A stretch of 64,000 nucleotides of DNA. It comes from an uncultured Pirellulaceae bacterium. Lineage in GTDB: Bacteria; Planctomycetota; Planctomycetia; Pirellulales; Pirellulaceae. Of this stretch, positions 8,514-17,297 are shown piece by piece; the first letter of the stretch is position 1, and each line of letters starts with the position of its first letter. Position numbers and translations under genes: made by a program. The notes beneath the pieces were generated by a model. That model had not been told where the DNA came from and searched no databases. It saw nothing but the letters and a program-made list of their open reading frames with translations. The stretch spans positions 42,216-106,215 of the forward strand of contig CALDHM010000011.1 of assembly GCA_937941455.1 (NCBI GenBank), in the 5' to 3' direction.

Positions 8514-9608
8514 ATGGAATATCAAGAGGTTCGCAGAAAGGGATGCTTAGGGATTCTCGTGCGAGTCGCCGCGTGGGGGATGGCGATTCTTTTTTTGATC
8601 ATTGCCTTAACGCCGACGGTTTTGAAGTCGTTTTCGATCGACCTTTCGAAACCGCAGGACATCAGCCGCGAAGTCCAAATCATCGAGTGGAGTTGGTTTT
8701 TCGCGATGGGGCTAATGTTTGCCCTTTGGTTGCTGTTTTTGGGGGGGAGTGTCGCAAGTTTCTTGAACGTGGTCGCTCAGCGATTACCGCAAGGGCGGTC
8801 TATTTTGGGAACAAGTGCTTGTCCCCAATGCGGGAAACGTTTGACGTTTCGGGAGAATCTGCCGATCATCGGCTGGTTGAAGCAAAAAGGTGTGTCGGCT
8901 TGTTGCCAACAACCGATTCCGGTTCGATATCTCGGCGTCGAGTTGTTGCTGGGCAGCATCTTTTTGATTGTGGGGTTGCTTGAATTCGGTTTTTTGGCCG
9001 TCAATATTCCCAAGTGGTATATTCAGCGGCCCCACGGCTTTTTTCAACTCGATGGACTCCATCTTTGCATGGTGATCAGGCATTGGATTTTGATCAGCCT
9101 GCTGTTTACATTCTGTTTGTTTCGCTGGCAGGGTGACAAGATTCCGTCGAGTGTCTTTGTCGTTGGCCTTGTGGTCCACGCTCTTACTCTACCCCTGATG
9201 GCGAACCCCGGCTGGCTCGGTGCTGTATTTGTAGCGCGGAAGTATTCCTTAGGCTTGATTGGAATTCAAACGGTGCTGGCCTTGGTGGGAGCCGTTGGGC
9301 TGGGGTGGGCGCTGGCTCGGCTGGAGGCCCGATTTATCGCGAATGGCCGCAGCGATTCGCAACGCGAGTTGGTCTTCGGGTTGATGTTGATTGGGTTGCT
9401 CGGCGAGGCCGATCTCATGTTTTTGACCGCGGCAAGTTATGCCGTACTGACATTGCTCCTCGTGGTGCTGCGCAGGACGGGGGATGGAACGCGATGGTTG
9501 GCTCCGGCCCATCGAGTTTTCATCGCCTTCGTTATTCATTTGCTCGTGTGGCGATGGATTACCTTGGGCGATTTAGCGAAACGAATTTTGACGTTATGGG
9601 AAGGCTGA
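8514..9608 (+). CDS. Prepilin peptidase-like membrane protein (A24 family), divergent active site
   Basis: A 364-residue polytopic membrane protein. Residues 77-120 match the N-terminal domain of type IV prepilin peptidases (GGSVASFLNVVAQRLPQGRS, then CPQCGKRLTFRENLPIIGWL). The first CxxC is present, but the second pair is CC (130-131). In the protease domain, the second catalytic aspartate can be placed in GEAD (297-300). At the place of the first aspartate (pattern DxxxxxxP) the sequence reads RWQGDKIP, with Arg204 where Asp is expected and an Asp three residues before the proline. It may therefore be an altered or inactive member. rsmA starts four bases after its stop. Confidence 0.7.
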   Translation: MEYQEVRRKGCLGILVRVAAWGMAILFLIIALTPTVLKSFSIDLSKPQDISREVQIIEWSWFFAMGLMFALWLLFLGGSVASFLNVVAQRLPQGRSILGTSACPQCGKRLTFRENLPIIGWLKQKGVSACCQQPIPVRYLGVELLLGSIFLIVGLLEFGFLAVNIPKWYIQRPHGFFQLDGLHLCMVIRHWILISLLFTFCLFRWQGDKIPSSVFVVGLVVHALTLPLMANPGWLGAVFVARKYSLGLIGIQTVLALVGAVGLGWALARLEARFIANGRSDSQRELVFGLMLIGLLGEADLMFLTAASYAVLTLLLVVLRRTGDGTRWLAPAHRVFIAFVIHLLVWRWITLGDLAKRILTLWEG

Positions 9609-9612
9609 CATC

Positions 9613-10545
9613 ATGTCGCGTGCCAATCGGCAAACGATTTCTTACTTGACTCGCCGCTTTCGCGAGGTGGGGCTCGAGCCCAATCGAAAACACGGGCAGA
9701 ATTTTTTGATTGACTTGAATTTGATCGAGTTACTGGCCCGCACCGCCGCGCCCGACGAGCACGATGTCGTTTTGGAAATCGGGACAGGGATGGGGTCTCT
9801 AACAGGAATGTTGGCCGAAACCGCCGCGGAAGTGATCACCGTCGAGATCGATGAGCATCTCTTCCAATTGGCTCGGGAAGAACTCGAGTCCTTTGACAAC
9901 GTGACTATGCTTCATCAGGACGCGCTGAGAAACAAAAATCATTTCGATGATGACGTACTGACAGCGATCGATGAGGCTATGTCGCGAGGACCGAATCGCC
10001 AACTGAAATTAGCAGCAAATCTGCCGTACAACGTGGCGACGCCGATTCTCAGTAACCTTTTGTTGTGCAAGCATGTACCGGTGACATTAACTGCAACGAT
10101 CCAACTCGAACTGGCTCAGCGAATCGTCGCGACGCCGAATTCGAAGGATTACAGTGCCCTGAGCGTTTGGATGCAAAGCCTGTGCGATGGGGAGATCGTT
10201 CGCGTGTTGCCGCCGGGACTGTTTTGGCCACGTCCGAAGGTCGAATCGGCGATCATCCACTTGGTCCATCGCCAAGATCGGCGAGTAGCCATTCCCGATC
10301 TCAAGTATTGGCACGATTTTTTGAGAATCATTTTTTTCCATCGCCGGAAATTTTTGCGGGCGGTCGCCATCAGTGGTTTCCGCGACAAGCTGACCAAGGC
10401 CGAGGTCGATGACGTTCTGGCAAACCAAGGACTAGGGGCAGAAGCCCGCGCAGAGCAAATGTCGGTCGAGAAATTGTTCCGTTTGTCCGAGGCTTTTCGA
10501 AACGCCCTTGTGGCCCGTGGCGTAGAGACGAGCTTCAAGTTTTGA
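9613..10545 (+). CDS. rsmA: 16S rRNA dimethyladenosine transferase (RsmA/KsgA)
   Basis: A 310-residue S-adenosylmethionine-dependent enzyme that dimethylates two adjacent adenosines near the 3' end of 16S rRNA during small-subunit maturation. Visible landmarks are KHGQNFLIDLNLIE, the SAM motif VLEIGTGMGSLT, the acidic EID at the end of the second strand, the catalytic NLPYNVATP, and PRPKVESAI. An insertion around DDDVLTAIDEAMSRGPNRQ precedes the NLPY motif and lengthens the protein compared with the usual 270 residues. It is translationally close to the prepilin-peptidase-like gene. Confidence 0.95.
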   Translation: MSRANRQTISYLTRRFREVGLEPNRKHGQNFLIDLNLIELLARTAAPDEHDVVLEIGTGMGSLTGMLAETAAEVITVEIDEHLFQLAREELESFDNVTMLHQDALRNKNHFDDDVLTAIDEAMSRGPNRQLKLAANLPYNVATPILSNLLLCKHVPVTLTATIQLELAQRIVATPNSKDYSALSVWMQSLCDGEIVRVLPPGLFWPRPKVESAIIHLVHRQDRRVAIPDLKYWHDFLRIIFFHRRKFLRAVAISGFRDKLTKAEVDDVLANQGLGAEARAEQMSVEKLFRLSEAFRNALVARGVETSFKF

Positions 10546-10911
10546 CTCGAATGCGGCGCGGCGGGGCTCTCTTCGCCGGCGGCTTATCGACGGCGCGGCG
10601 ACGCACCTTTAAACCAAGAGAAATTCCGGGCTTCTTCAGGGACCGAGAGCGCGGACCGCGGGAATGCCTTCTCGCTCTGCGTTCCTCGTTCTGTCTTATC
10701 CGATCGAACTATCCTCGCCGTCGCTAGAAGTGAAATTCGAACAAACTTCGTTCAAAAATGCTTGTGGGTCGCTTGGCAAGTTTCCGCAGGGCACAGTGCA
10801 AGACCACTGGGATGGGCAGGGATCAACTTCTTTTTGATTCAACCCATGAGGGCGAGCGGCAATTGAAAACATACCGTTGCTACCGTCGCCAAGCGGTAGT
10901 CGTGCCTGGCA
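10546..10911. other. Intergenic stretch between convergent genes
   Basis: About 365 bases between the ends of rsmA (plus) and the metzincin gene (minus). The first 50 bases are rich in CGGCG runs that can pair imperfectly, but no T-tract follows. I see no gene, repeat or clear terminator. Confidence 0.4.
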
Positions 10912-12297
10912 TCAACCATCTGGCGACGTAGCTGCCGATCTGCCGCTCGCCTGAAGCCGGTCGCCTGCAAAACCGCTGCAGACTCGATTTTGGCGGCATA
11001 CGACCAGCAAACTCAGCAACACAACGAATGTAAATCCACCGGGCTCGGGAATGGCGAGGATATTTCCGGTTAGGAAATACGATCCCATGTCGTAGAACAG
11101 TTTTTGATCCCAGTTACCGTTGGGGCCCAAACTTGCAAATTTTCCACCGGCACTCGAGACTTCAATGACGTAATTCCCGGGATTGAGAAACGTTGAAATC
11201 GTTTCGCTGAAACTCGATGTGGCGGAAAAGGCAATCTGGTTGCCATCGGTATCGAACAGCCGCAAAGTGGCGTCTAGGGATTGGTGAGGGTCAGGAACGC
11301 CAGGGGTGATCCATTGCGTTCCGGAGTTGACCGTGATGGTGTTGATGCCAGCGGCGACGGTTGTGAATGAAAAATAGCCCTTCGTATAATTACTGACTCC
11401 GATCGGATCGGGATTGGTTGCGCTGACCGGAACGATGACGCCTTGATTCGCCAACGAATCGATCGAGTTGCCGTTGAGTACCAGAGGCGTGGCTGTATCG
11501 AGAGTTTGCCCGATTCCGTCATTGACGAATCCGCCCATGCCACTGTTTTGAATGATTCGAAACGCGTCGTTTTGAATGAAATTGACGTTGGTGTTCACGC
11601 GACCGACCGCCCAGACGATACGATTCTGGGCATTACCGGTGCCCAGTGCAGGTCGCGTGTTGGTTGAGCCGTTGTTCGTCGAGTATTCGTTGATGCGTGT
11701 CGCTCCAACATAATCACCTTGGTGCGATAATCCAGCAGCATGGCCGTTTTCGTGGGTGGTGACCGAGGCGATTCGCTTGAACGAGTTGTATCCTCCGGAC
11801 CGGTTTGTAAAGGTCCAGTTGGTGCCAAAGCCGGAGCCCGCCGCATGGGAACCCGACCAGACTCCAACGTAGGAAACCCCGGCTGCCCCGCCAAAGAAAT
11901 TACTGGCCCCATCGCCAATCACAGTGTGATGCACACGAGCCGTGGTGTCATAGTAATGTTGACGCGCCAAATAGGTGGTATGCCCTGCTGCAGCAGCTGG
12001 ATCGACAGTGGTCACATTGACGTCGAACATCGTCCAGGTTTCGGCGATTCGCGCCCAAATGTTCTTGATGTTGGCCTGTTCGGCAGCGGTGAAGGTGGGG
12101 CCTGTCTGATTATTGTAGGCCGGGGTGATTCCTGGCGTTTGTCCACCCCATTGGCCCGTGTATTGAAATCCGGTGAAGTTCAAATAAAGAGTGTAGGCTG
12201 CGCCGGGACGGCTATTCAAAACTGGTGCCACCGGCTGCGCCGACAGAGACGAGAACGCAGCAATCGCCAAAAACATTGTGAGCAGAATCTTTTTCAT
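10912..12297 (-). CDS. Secreted metzincin-type metalloprotease with PEP-CTERM anchor
   Basis: A 461-residue exported protein. The signal peptide is MKKILLTMFLAIAAFSSLSA. A zinc-protease motif of the metzincin type, HENGHAAGLSH (about 182-192), follows a catalytic domain rich in Asn, Gly and aromatic residues. A beta-rich domain around ATLRLFDTDGNQIAFS to NPGNYVIEVSS resembles C-terminal pre-peptidase domains. The end carries a PEP-CTERM sorting signal (IPEPGG, hydrophobic FVVLLSLLVV, then CRQNR). Unusually, about 23 more residues follow the basic stop, which PEP-CTERM proteins normally lack. ATG 12297 is preferred because GAGAGG precedes it; an ATG 13 codons upstream is also open. Confidence 0.8.
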   Translation of the reverse strand: MKKILLTMFLAIAAFSSLSAQPVAPVLNSRPGAAYTLYLNFTGFQYTGQWGGQTPGITPAYNNQTGPTFTAAEQANIKNIWARIAETWTMFDVNVTTVDPAAAAGHTTYLARQHYYDTTARVHHTVIGDGASNFFGGAAGVSYVGVWSGSHAAGSGFGTNWTFTNRSGGYNSFKRIASVTTHENGHAAGLSHQGDYVGATRINEYSTNNGSTNTRPALGTGNAQNRIVWAVGRVNTNVNFIQNDAFRIIQNSGMGGFVNDGIGQTLDTATPLVLNGNSIDSLANQGVIVPVSATNPDPIGVSNYTKGYFSFTTVAAGINTITVNSGTQWITPGVPDPHQSLDATLRLFDTDGNQIAFSATSSFSETISTFLNPGNYVIEVSSAGGKFASLGPNGNWDQKLFYDMGSYFLTGNILAIPEPGGFTFVVLLSLLVVCRQNRVCSGFAGDRLQASGRSAATSPDG

Positions 12298-13055
12298 CGC
12301 ATCAGCCTCTCTCATTTTTATGATCCTCGAAAACAATCTCGAAAGGTTGACAAGGAATCCTGTAACCGAGTTTCCGCCAGCGCTTCAATTGCGAAAAGCT
12401 GATGCGATGGCCCCGGTTGATTTGGACGCTCTGTTGGGCAATCTCGCAGGAGCCAACGATTCGCATTGGAGTCTGCTCCCAATCAGTGGGGCAACGCGCT
12501 CAAGCATTGAACAACAAAATTCTGTCGGTTTGTGTGGACGTTTCCACGACGATCAGATCGTACGTTCGTCTCACGCGTTTCCAACATATCGTGTGCCATG
12601 TTTCGTGAATCGACCTAGGCCGACGCAAACTAGTTTAAAAGATGGTCGGCGAATTGCTAGACTTCCTCCCAAAACTATTCTCCGGAACCCATCAACGTCC
12701 CATTGTCAAGAAAGAACTGCCCACTAGTCTGTGAGTCACGACTGATCAGCCGCTCGGAAATGGTCTGATTTTTGCGTGGAAATCGGACGCTAGAGCGTTC
12801 CGGCAAATCTGATCGGGACAAAGCCTAGTGCCCATCCCAAAACCAAAAGCACCCGTAACCTGAAGCGTAAGCGAGGGCTGGTTTTGGAATAGGCTCCTAG
12901 TACCCTGCGGCTGACGTGGTGTCGGAAAAGCTTTGAAGTGCACCGAGATCAAGTCGCGACCTTGGCTCACCGAGCGAAAAAAAACGCTGGTCTTCGCGAT
13001 ATTGCCCTAAAGCCAGCGCCATTCGGAAATTCGAGGAGGCTTTCGAACGGGCCCG
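12298..13055. other. Long intergenic stretch holding a composite repeat
   Basis: About 760 bases between the end of the Bax-inhibitor gene and the start of the metzincin gene, both on the minus strand. It holds the composite repeat at 12767-12920. The rest shows short open frames on both strands whose translations look random. The metzincin promoter should lie just upstream of 12297; TTGTCA on the minus strand at about 12350 is a possible -35 without a clear -10. Confidence 0.4.
12767..12920. repeat. Composite intergenic repeat: family A palindrome flanked by family B pieces
   Basis: Family A occupies 12823-12900: outer arms CCTAGTG and GGCTCCTAG, a perfect nine-base stem CCAAAACCA (12837-12845) with TGGTTTTGG (12879-12887), and the central AGCGTAAGCGAGGG. 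Family B pieces flank it at 12767-12797 and 12899-12916. Related family A copies lie at 35393-35466, 46941-47013 and 59951-60027, all in the same orientation and all between genes. Confidence 0.65.
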
Positions 13056-13778
13056 TTAGTCCCGCGAGCTCATGAACAGCTGAAGGACATACCAAAACAG
13101 CGTGCCCAAAGAGGAAAACAGGGTCAGTGCCGCGGCGACCGATTGATCCGTGCGATAGTGGTGCAAGATGCTCGATGTATTGTAAAGGATGTAGCCTGAC
13201 ATCAGCACGACCATGGCACCGCTAAACCAAAATCCCCAACCTCCCAAGTTGAAGATCGTCGCGGCGATGACATATGCCAACGCGGCAAGGCCAGCAACAA
13301 ACAAAAACGTTCTCAGGAACGAAAAATCTAGCCGAGTGAGGAGCACGAACAAGGTCAATCCGCCGAAAATCGTCAGCGTGGTAATGGCTGCCATCGGAAT
13401 GGCACCGGGGCTGACGCGATGGGCGAGATACAGCAGCGGTGCCAAAATGATGGCCTCAGCGCAAGTGAACAGCGCCAAGCCGGCGTATTGGGTCCCCAAG
13501 GTCTTGCCGGTGTGTGCCCAGTAGTCCGCGATCCAACTGACGAGCATGAACGCTCCGAGCACAATCAGCCAGCTATACCGCATGCCAAACGCCCAACCAA
13601 CGAAAGCCTCCAACTGCGGTGTGAAAAAGGTGAACATGGTCAACTGCAACATGACGAATGCGAAAATCGCTCCCGCCAGATGCAGGTAGGTATTTCGAAT
13701 GAATGAGATACGTTCATCAATCGCGGCCACGGCGGCAATGTTGTACGTGTGGGGGGGGAGGTAAGGGTTGGATGACAT
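13056..13778 (-). CDS. Bax inhibitor-1/YccA family membrane protein
   Basis: A 240-residue protein with about seven transmembrane helices (for example AGAIFAFVMLQLTMFTFF and WLIVLGAFMLVSWIA), preceded by a short soluble N-terminus. The layout and the C-terminal YILYNTSSILHHY segment match the BI-1/YccA/YbhL family, which in bacteria includes proteins tied to membrane-protease control and calcium leak. ATG 13778 has GAGGTC upstream; the ATG at 13790 lacks a site. A minus-strand TATAAT at 13846-13841, about 60 bases before the start, may be its -10. The specific role in this organism is unknown. Confidence 0.85.
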   Translation of the reverse strand: MSSNPYLPPHTYNIAAVAAIDERISFIRNTYLHLAGAIFAFVMLQLTMFTFFTPQLEAFVGWAFGMRYSWLIVLGAFMLVSWIADYWAHTGKTLGTQYAGLALFTCAEAIILAPLLYLAHRVSPGAIPMAAITTLTIFGGLTLFVLLTRLDFSFLRTFLFVAGLAALAYVIAATIFNLGGWGFWFSGAMVVLMSGYILYNTSSILHHYRTDQSVAAALTLFSSLGTLFWYVLQLFMSSRD

Positions 13779-14004
13779 GGCTGACCTCATGTTGGGAAAG
13801 ATTCGAAGGCGGACGACGCTACGAGCAATCGCCTCGCCTTATTATAGACGGGTTTCGCAAGAGAAAGAAAGAGAAATTCCCAGGCCGTCGCGCATTCAGC
13901 CTTCAGCTCTTCACGGGGTTCTCCAATCGACCATGGCCAGAAGCAACAAAAACTCAGGAAGCGGCGAGCAGAGTAGAATTTTGCAAAAAAAAAGAAAGTC
14001 TCGT

Positions 14005-15318
14005 TTATGAACGATCGTGACGATTTTTCCACCAGTTCACAATCGATGGCGGGACTGGGGGCGGCGGCAACTTCAGGTCGCGATAACCGTTGGCTTCATC
14101 GAAGCCGGCAGCGATAATGTTAAGATTTCGCGTCGCGCAGCGAGTTAAACATTCGTCTAGCTGGTCGCCTGCCTGCAACCGAAAATACTTTTCGTTGATT
14201 CCAGTCACTCCGCGCCCGACGTTGATGACTTGATCTCCCGGTACGATTTCCCGCCAGGTGTAATGGGGAAGTTCCATCGCTCGCTTGGCCGCCCACACGA
14301 TCCGCTCGGGAGTCAGCGACTCGAGCCGATCGAAGCTTTTCATCACGAAGTAGGTTTTTTGGAATTCGCTGATCAAGTAGTCCGTAACGGCCAACCGCAA
14401 GAGATCGGCATCTTTGGCCGGATCGATCAGGACGCGGGATGGCTCGGGAGAATCGATGCTGAAAATCGTCTCGCCTGGCGAGGATAGAATACCTGCCCCA
14501 AAATCGCGGACTTCGCCGTCTTGCATGACGAGGCCGAATTCTACGGTAAACCAATAAATGCGACCAGCGTACAACAGCAATTCATCCGCCCACGCGATGA
14601 TTTTGGCCTTTTCGTCCTCCGACTGCGCCTGCTTCAGCTTTTCATCCCGTTCGGCGTAAACCATATCCCGGGCCTTGCCGTGATTTCGCATGACCGAGGC
14701 GACGGCCGGAATCGTGAACGTTGCTACATGCCCGGCGACGTCGTGACCGATGTCGGGCTCTTGTAAATAGTCCTGCTCCAGAGCACGCATGAACGTCGTC
14801 ACCGGGAAAAACCGGCGGCTATGGCACGTGAAGAACAACTCCGCCGGGATGATCTCGCTGACCGTTGCCAATTGCCAACCCGTCGCCTGATAAATCCGCG
14901 CGTTGAGCAGATAGTAATCGGGTATCGTTGTCCCGCGAATCGCGAAGAGTTGTTCACCCTCGAGGTATTCGCGGCACGCATAACGATGTTTGGTTTTTTG
15001 CTGCTCGACGATCAGGCAAGCCCAGCTCAGGTGCTCGGCCAGCGAGTATTGATCAAAGTGTTGAAAATTTTCGTAAGGTCCCAAATCGACCGATTCGTCG
15101 GTAAGGGAGCCGACACCAAACGGGGCAGCCGACTCCGCCAGAGCCAGATACTTTTCTGCAGTTTCCGGCGGAATCGGAAAACGGACGTCGGTCCTGGCGA
15201 GTTGTTCTTTGAGAGCGACGATCCGCTGAGCAAAATCAGGCGGCACCACATCGCGGAGGCTTAACCCGTGCCTTGCCGCGATTTCCGAAAGTTGTGATTC
15301 GGTGAAGGTCGCACTCAT
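14005..15318 (-). CDS. Biopterin-dependent aromatic amino acid hydroxylase
   Basis: A 437-residue iron enzyme of the phenylalanine hydroxylase superfamily. The iron site is recognisable: EPDIGHDVAGHVATF (animal and bacterial enzymes have PDxxHExxGH) and the glutamate ligand in RIYWFTVEFGL. The following DFGAGILSSPGE is the pterin-adjacent segment. The Asp of HDVAGH replaces the usual Glu but that residue is not a metal ligand. The N-terminal 90 residues are not an obvious ACT domain. The C-terminal part after about 340 exceeds the short bacterial PheH form. Substrate (Phe, Tyr or Trp) is not decidable here. The gene lies 33 bases after the ABC permease gene. Confidence 0.88.
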   Translation of the reverse strand: MSATFTESQLSEIAARHGLSLRDVVPPDFAQRIVALKEQLARTDVRFPIPPETAEKYLALAESAAPFGVGSLTDESVDLGPYENFQHFDQYSLAEHLSWACLIVEQQKTKHRYACREYLEGEQLFAIRGTTIPDYYLLNARIYQATGWQLATVSEIIPAELFFTCHSRRFFPVTTFMRALEQDYLQEPDIGHDVAGHVATFTIPAVASVMRNHGKARDMVYAERDEKLKQAQSEDEKAKIIAWADELLLYAGRIYWFTVEFGLVMQDGEVRDFGAGILSSPGETIFSIDSPEPSRVLIDPAKDADLLRLAVTDYLISEFQKTYFVMKSFDRLESLTPERIVWAAKRAMELPHYTWREIVPGDQVINVGRGVTGINEKYFRLQAGDQLDECLTRCATRNLNIIAAGFDEANGYRDLKLPPPPVPPSIVNWWKNRHDRS

Positions 15319-15351
15319 GGCAGGTAACTTTCGTTCATTAAGAGCCCATGT

Positions 15352-17160
15352 TTAGGCGAGATCGCGATCCTCGAACAAGACCAACGCCAACAAAATCGCC
15401 GCGGATCCATACAGTAACGTGTACACCGTTGACCAACCTAGGTAGATCCATGGCACCGTGCTATTGGTATTGATCGCCGTTTGCACGTCGAAGTGATTCA
15501 GCACAGGGAAGATGATCGAGATGAACTGCCCGAAGAATCGTACCGTATCGATCGAGCCGGCCACTTGCTCGCTCATGACGATCAGCGGCGTCAGGTGTCC
15601 CAGCACATATATGCAGAAGCAGATCATTAGATTGGCCGTTACCCCCAAGCGGGTTGAAATGGCCACGCTGATTGCCACGAAGATCACGACCTCCAGAAAT
15701 GCTAAAAAAATCGCCGGCAAAACATGAGTTGCCTCCCTGAAGCAGACGGTCCATTCGACCATTTCCATCGACATTTCACGGGCATCATAGACAGGCTTGT
15801 AGGAAACCCAGAAGAAAAACCAGATTCCTAAAATCAGGAACAAGATGGCGATGGCCGATGAAATCCCAAAAATTTTGCCAAGAATGAACTGCCGACGTCC
15901 CACGGGCTTGCTCAACACCGTCAACGCCGTCCGCCCTTCGATCTCATCGGCGACCGATTTACTTGCGGCCCAAATTGCAACAAAAATTGCAATGACCTTC
16001 AGTAGCGTCAGTCCCGAATCCTTATACATCTTGATGTCTTCCCCCAGCGTGTTGTAGGGAATGTAGATGGACACGACAACGAAGATCGCTCCTAGCACAA
16101 GTATCAACAGAAAAATCGGTTGGCTGACTTCGGATTTGAACGTCGACAAGGCGATCGCTGTGACCTTCGGTGCCAAAATCAACAGGCTCAAATAAACCGC
16201 GAATAGCGCGAACGTCGCAAAGGCCATGACCGGAATCAAATAGACCTCCGGGTACTGCGGCATCACAAGGTATTCCATGCGGATCGTTGCCGGATTTTTG
16301 CCGCGATTGGCGATGTACAGACCCTCGAGTTCTTTTTCTGGAATGATGGTTCCCCGCGAAAATCCCATTCCATTTTGCAACGATGTCGACGGGACCCGAA
16401 AGAACTGATCGATTTGAGTCGAAATGGTGATCGGCTCGGCGGCGACTTGGAGATTCTGATTCGCGAAGAACCGCAATTGTTGCAGTTCGCGGCCGTCGAT
16501 CGTAATTCTCTTGCCGAACTGTTCGAACGGAACAAATTGCCCTCCCTCTCCGTCAGGCGTCGGCGCGAAGTCGATCAATTCTTGACGGTACACGCCGCTA
16601 GTCGGCAACCGGGCCAAGGAACGGAGCATTCCCCGCGGGTCGTCCACGATCTTGAACACGCCGAAGCCGTTGAAGATGCCGAGGATCAGACCGAGCGCTG
16701 CGAAACCGGCCAGGACCGTCGAGATCACGGTCAGCCAATACAGAAAACCTTCCTTGATCAGCACCAGCACTTCGTCGATCCGTTTCTTCGATCCCAGTCG
16801 CCAGAATCCGAAGCCGACGATCAAACAGAAGACGGCACAAAAAATGACCCCCAACAACGAGCCGCGGCCGTCAGGACTGGAAATTTTGAACAAATTTTCC
16901 CGGTCGTACAGCAACGACAAGGCGAACAGGCAGCCCGCAAACAACGCGGCGGCAACCAGCAGCGAACTGAAAACATAAGCCGTGCGATGTTCGGCGATCG
17001 TGTTCAGGCCCGGAACCTTCGATATCAGGGCGATCAAGCCGACAAAGAGCATCACAAACACCAAGCCGACGGTAACGCCAACGGAAAAAATCCACGTCGG
17101 CGTGAACCAGTTCATGATTTCAATCGACTGCGCCAGCAATTGGAGGTTGGTTTCAATCAT
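15352..17160 (-). CDS. Large ABC-2 type transporter permease
   Basis: A 602-residue membrane protein with about eleven hydrophobic segments. Three or four near the N-terminus precede a soluble region of roughly 130 residues (about 185-315, LPTSGVYRQELIDFAP onwards) that probably faces the periplasm. The remaining helices are in an ABC-2 layout, with the family-typical VADEIEGRTALTVLSKPVGRRQFILGK segment. No ATP-binding subunit is adjacent in this window, so the partner must be elsewhere. ATG 17160 is taken as start; the TTG four codons earlier has no site. It may be co-transcribed with the hydroxylase gene 33 bases downstream. Substrate unknown. Confidence 0.75.
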   Translation of the reverse strand: MIETNLQLLAQSIEIMNWFTPTWIFSVGVTVGLVFVMLFVGLIALISKVPGLNTIAEHRTAYVFSSLLVAAALFAGCLFALSLLYDRENLFKISSPDGRGSLLGVIFCAVFCLIVGFGFWRLGSKKRIDEVLVLIKEGFLYWLTVISTVLAGFAALGLILGIFNGFGVFKIVDDPRGMLRSLARLPTSGVYRQELIDFAPTPDGEGGQFVPFEQFGKRITIDGRELQQLRFFANQNLQVAAEPITISTQIDQFFRVPSTSLQNGMGFSRGTIIPEKELEGLYIANRGKNPATIRMEYLVMPQYPEVYLIPVMAFATFALFAVYLSLLILAPKVTAIALSTFKSEVSQPIFLLILVLGAIFVVVSIYIPYNTLGEDIKMYKDSGLTLLKVIAIFVAIWAASKSVADEIEGRTALTVLSKPVGRRQFILGKIFGISSAIAILFLILGIWFFFWVSYKPVYDAREMSMEMVEWTVCFREATHVLPAIFLAFLEVVIFVAISVAISTRLGVTANLMICFCIYVLGHLTPLIVMSEQVAGSIDTVRFFGQFISIIFPVLNHFDVQTAINTNSTVPWIYLGWSTVYTLLYGSAAILLALVLFEDRDLA

Positions 17161-17297
17161 TCCCAGAATCAATACAAAGTCGAATTTTCGCCATCATGCC
17201 GCCACACCTTTACATTATGGTTCCGAAGATTCGATTGTTCAAAGGGGGATGAACTGCTGCGGCCAAGCCGTGCGTGCAGCATGGGCCTTGCAAGCCA

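Noticed and set aside
10546..10620. Possible terminator after rsmA
   Set aside because: The CGGCG-rich segment can fold in several ways, but no T-tract follows and no stem is clearly preferred.
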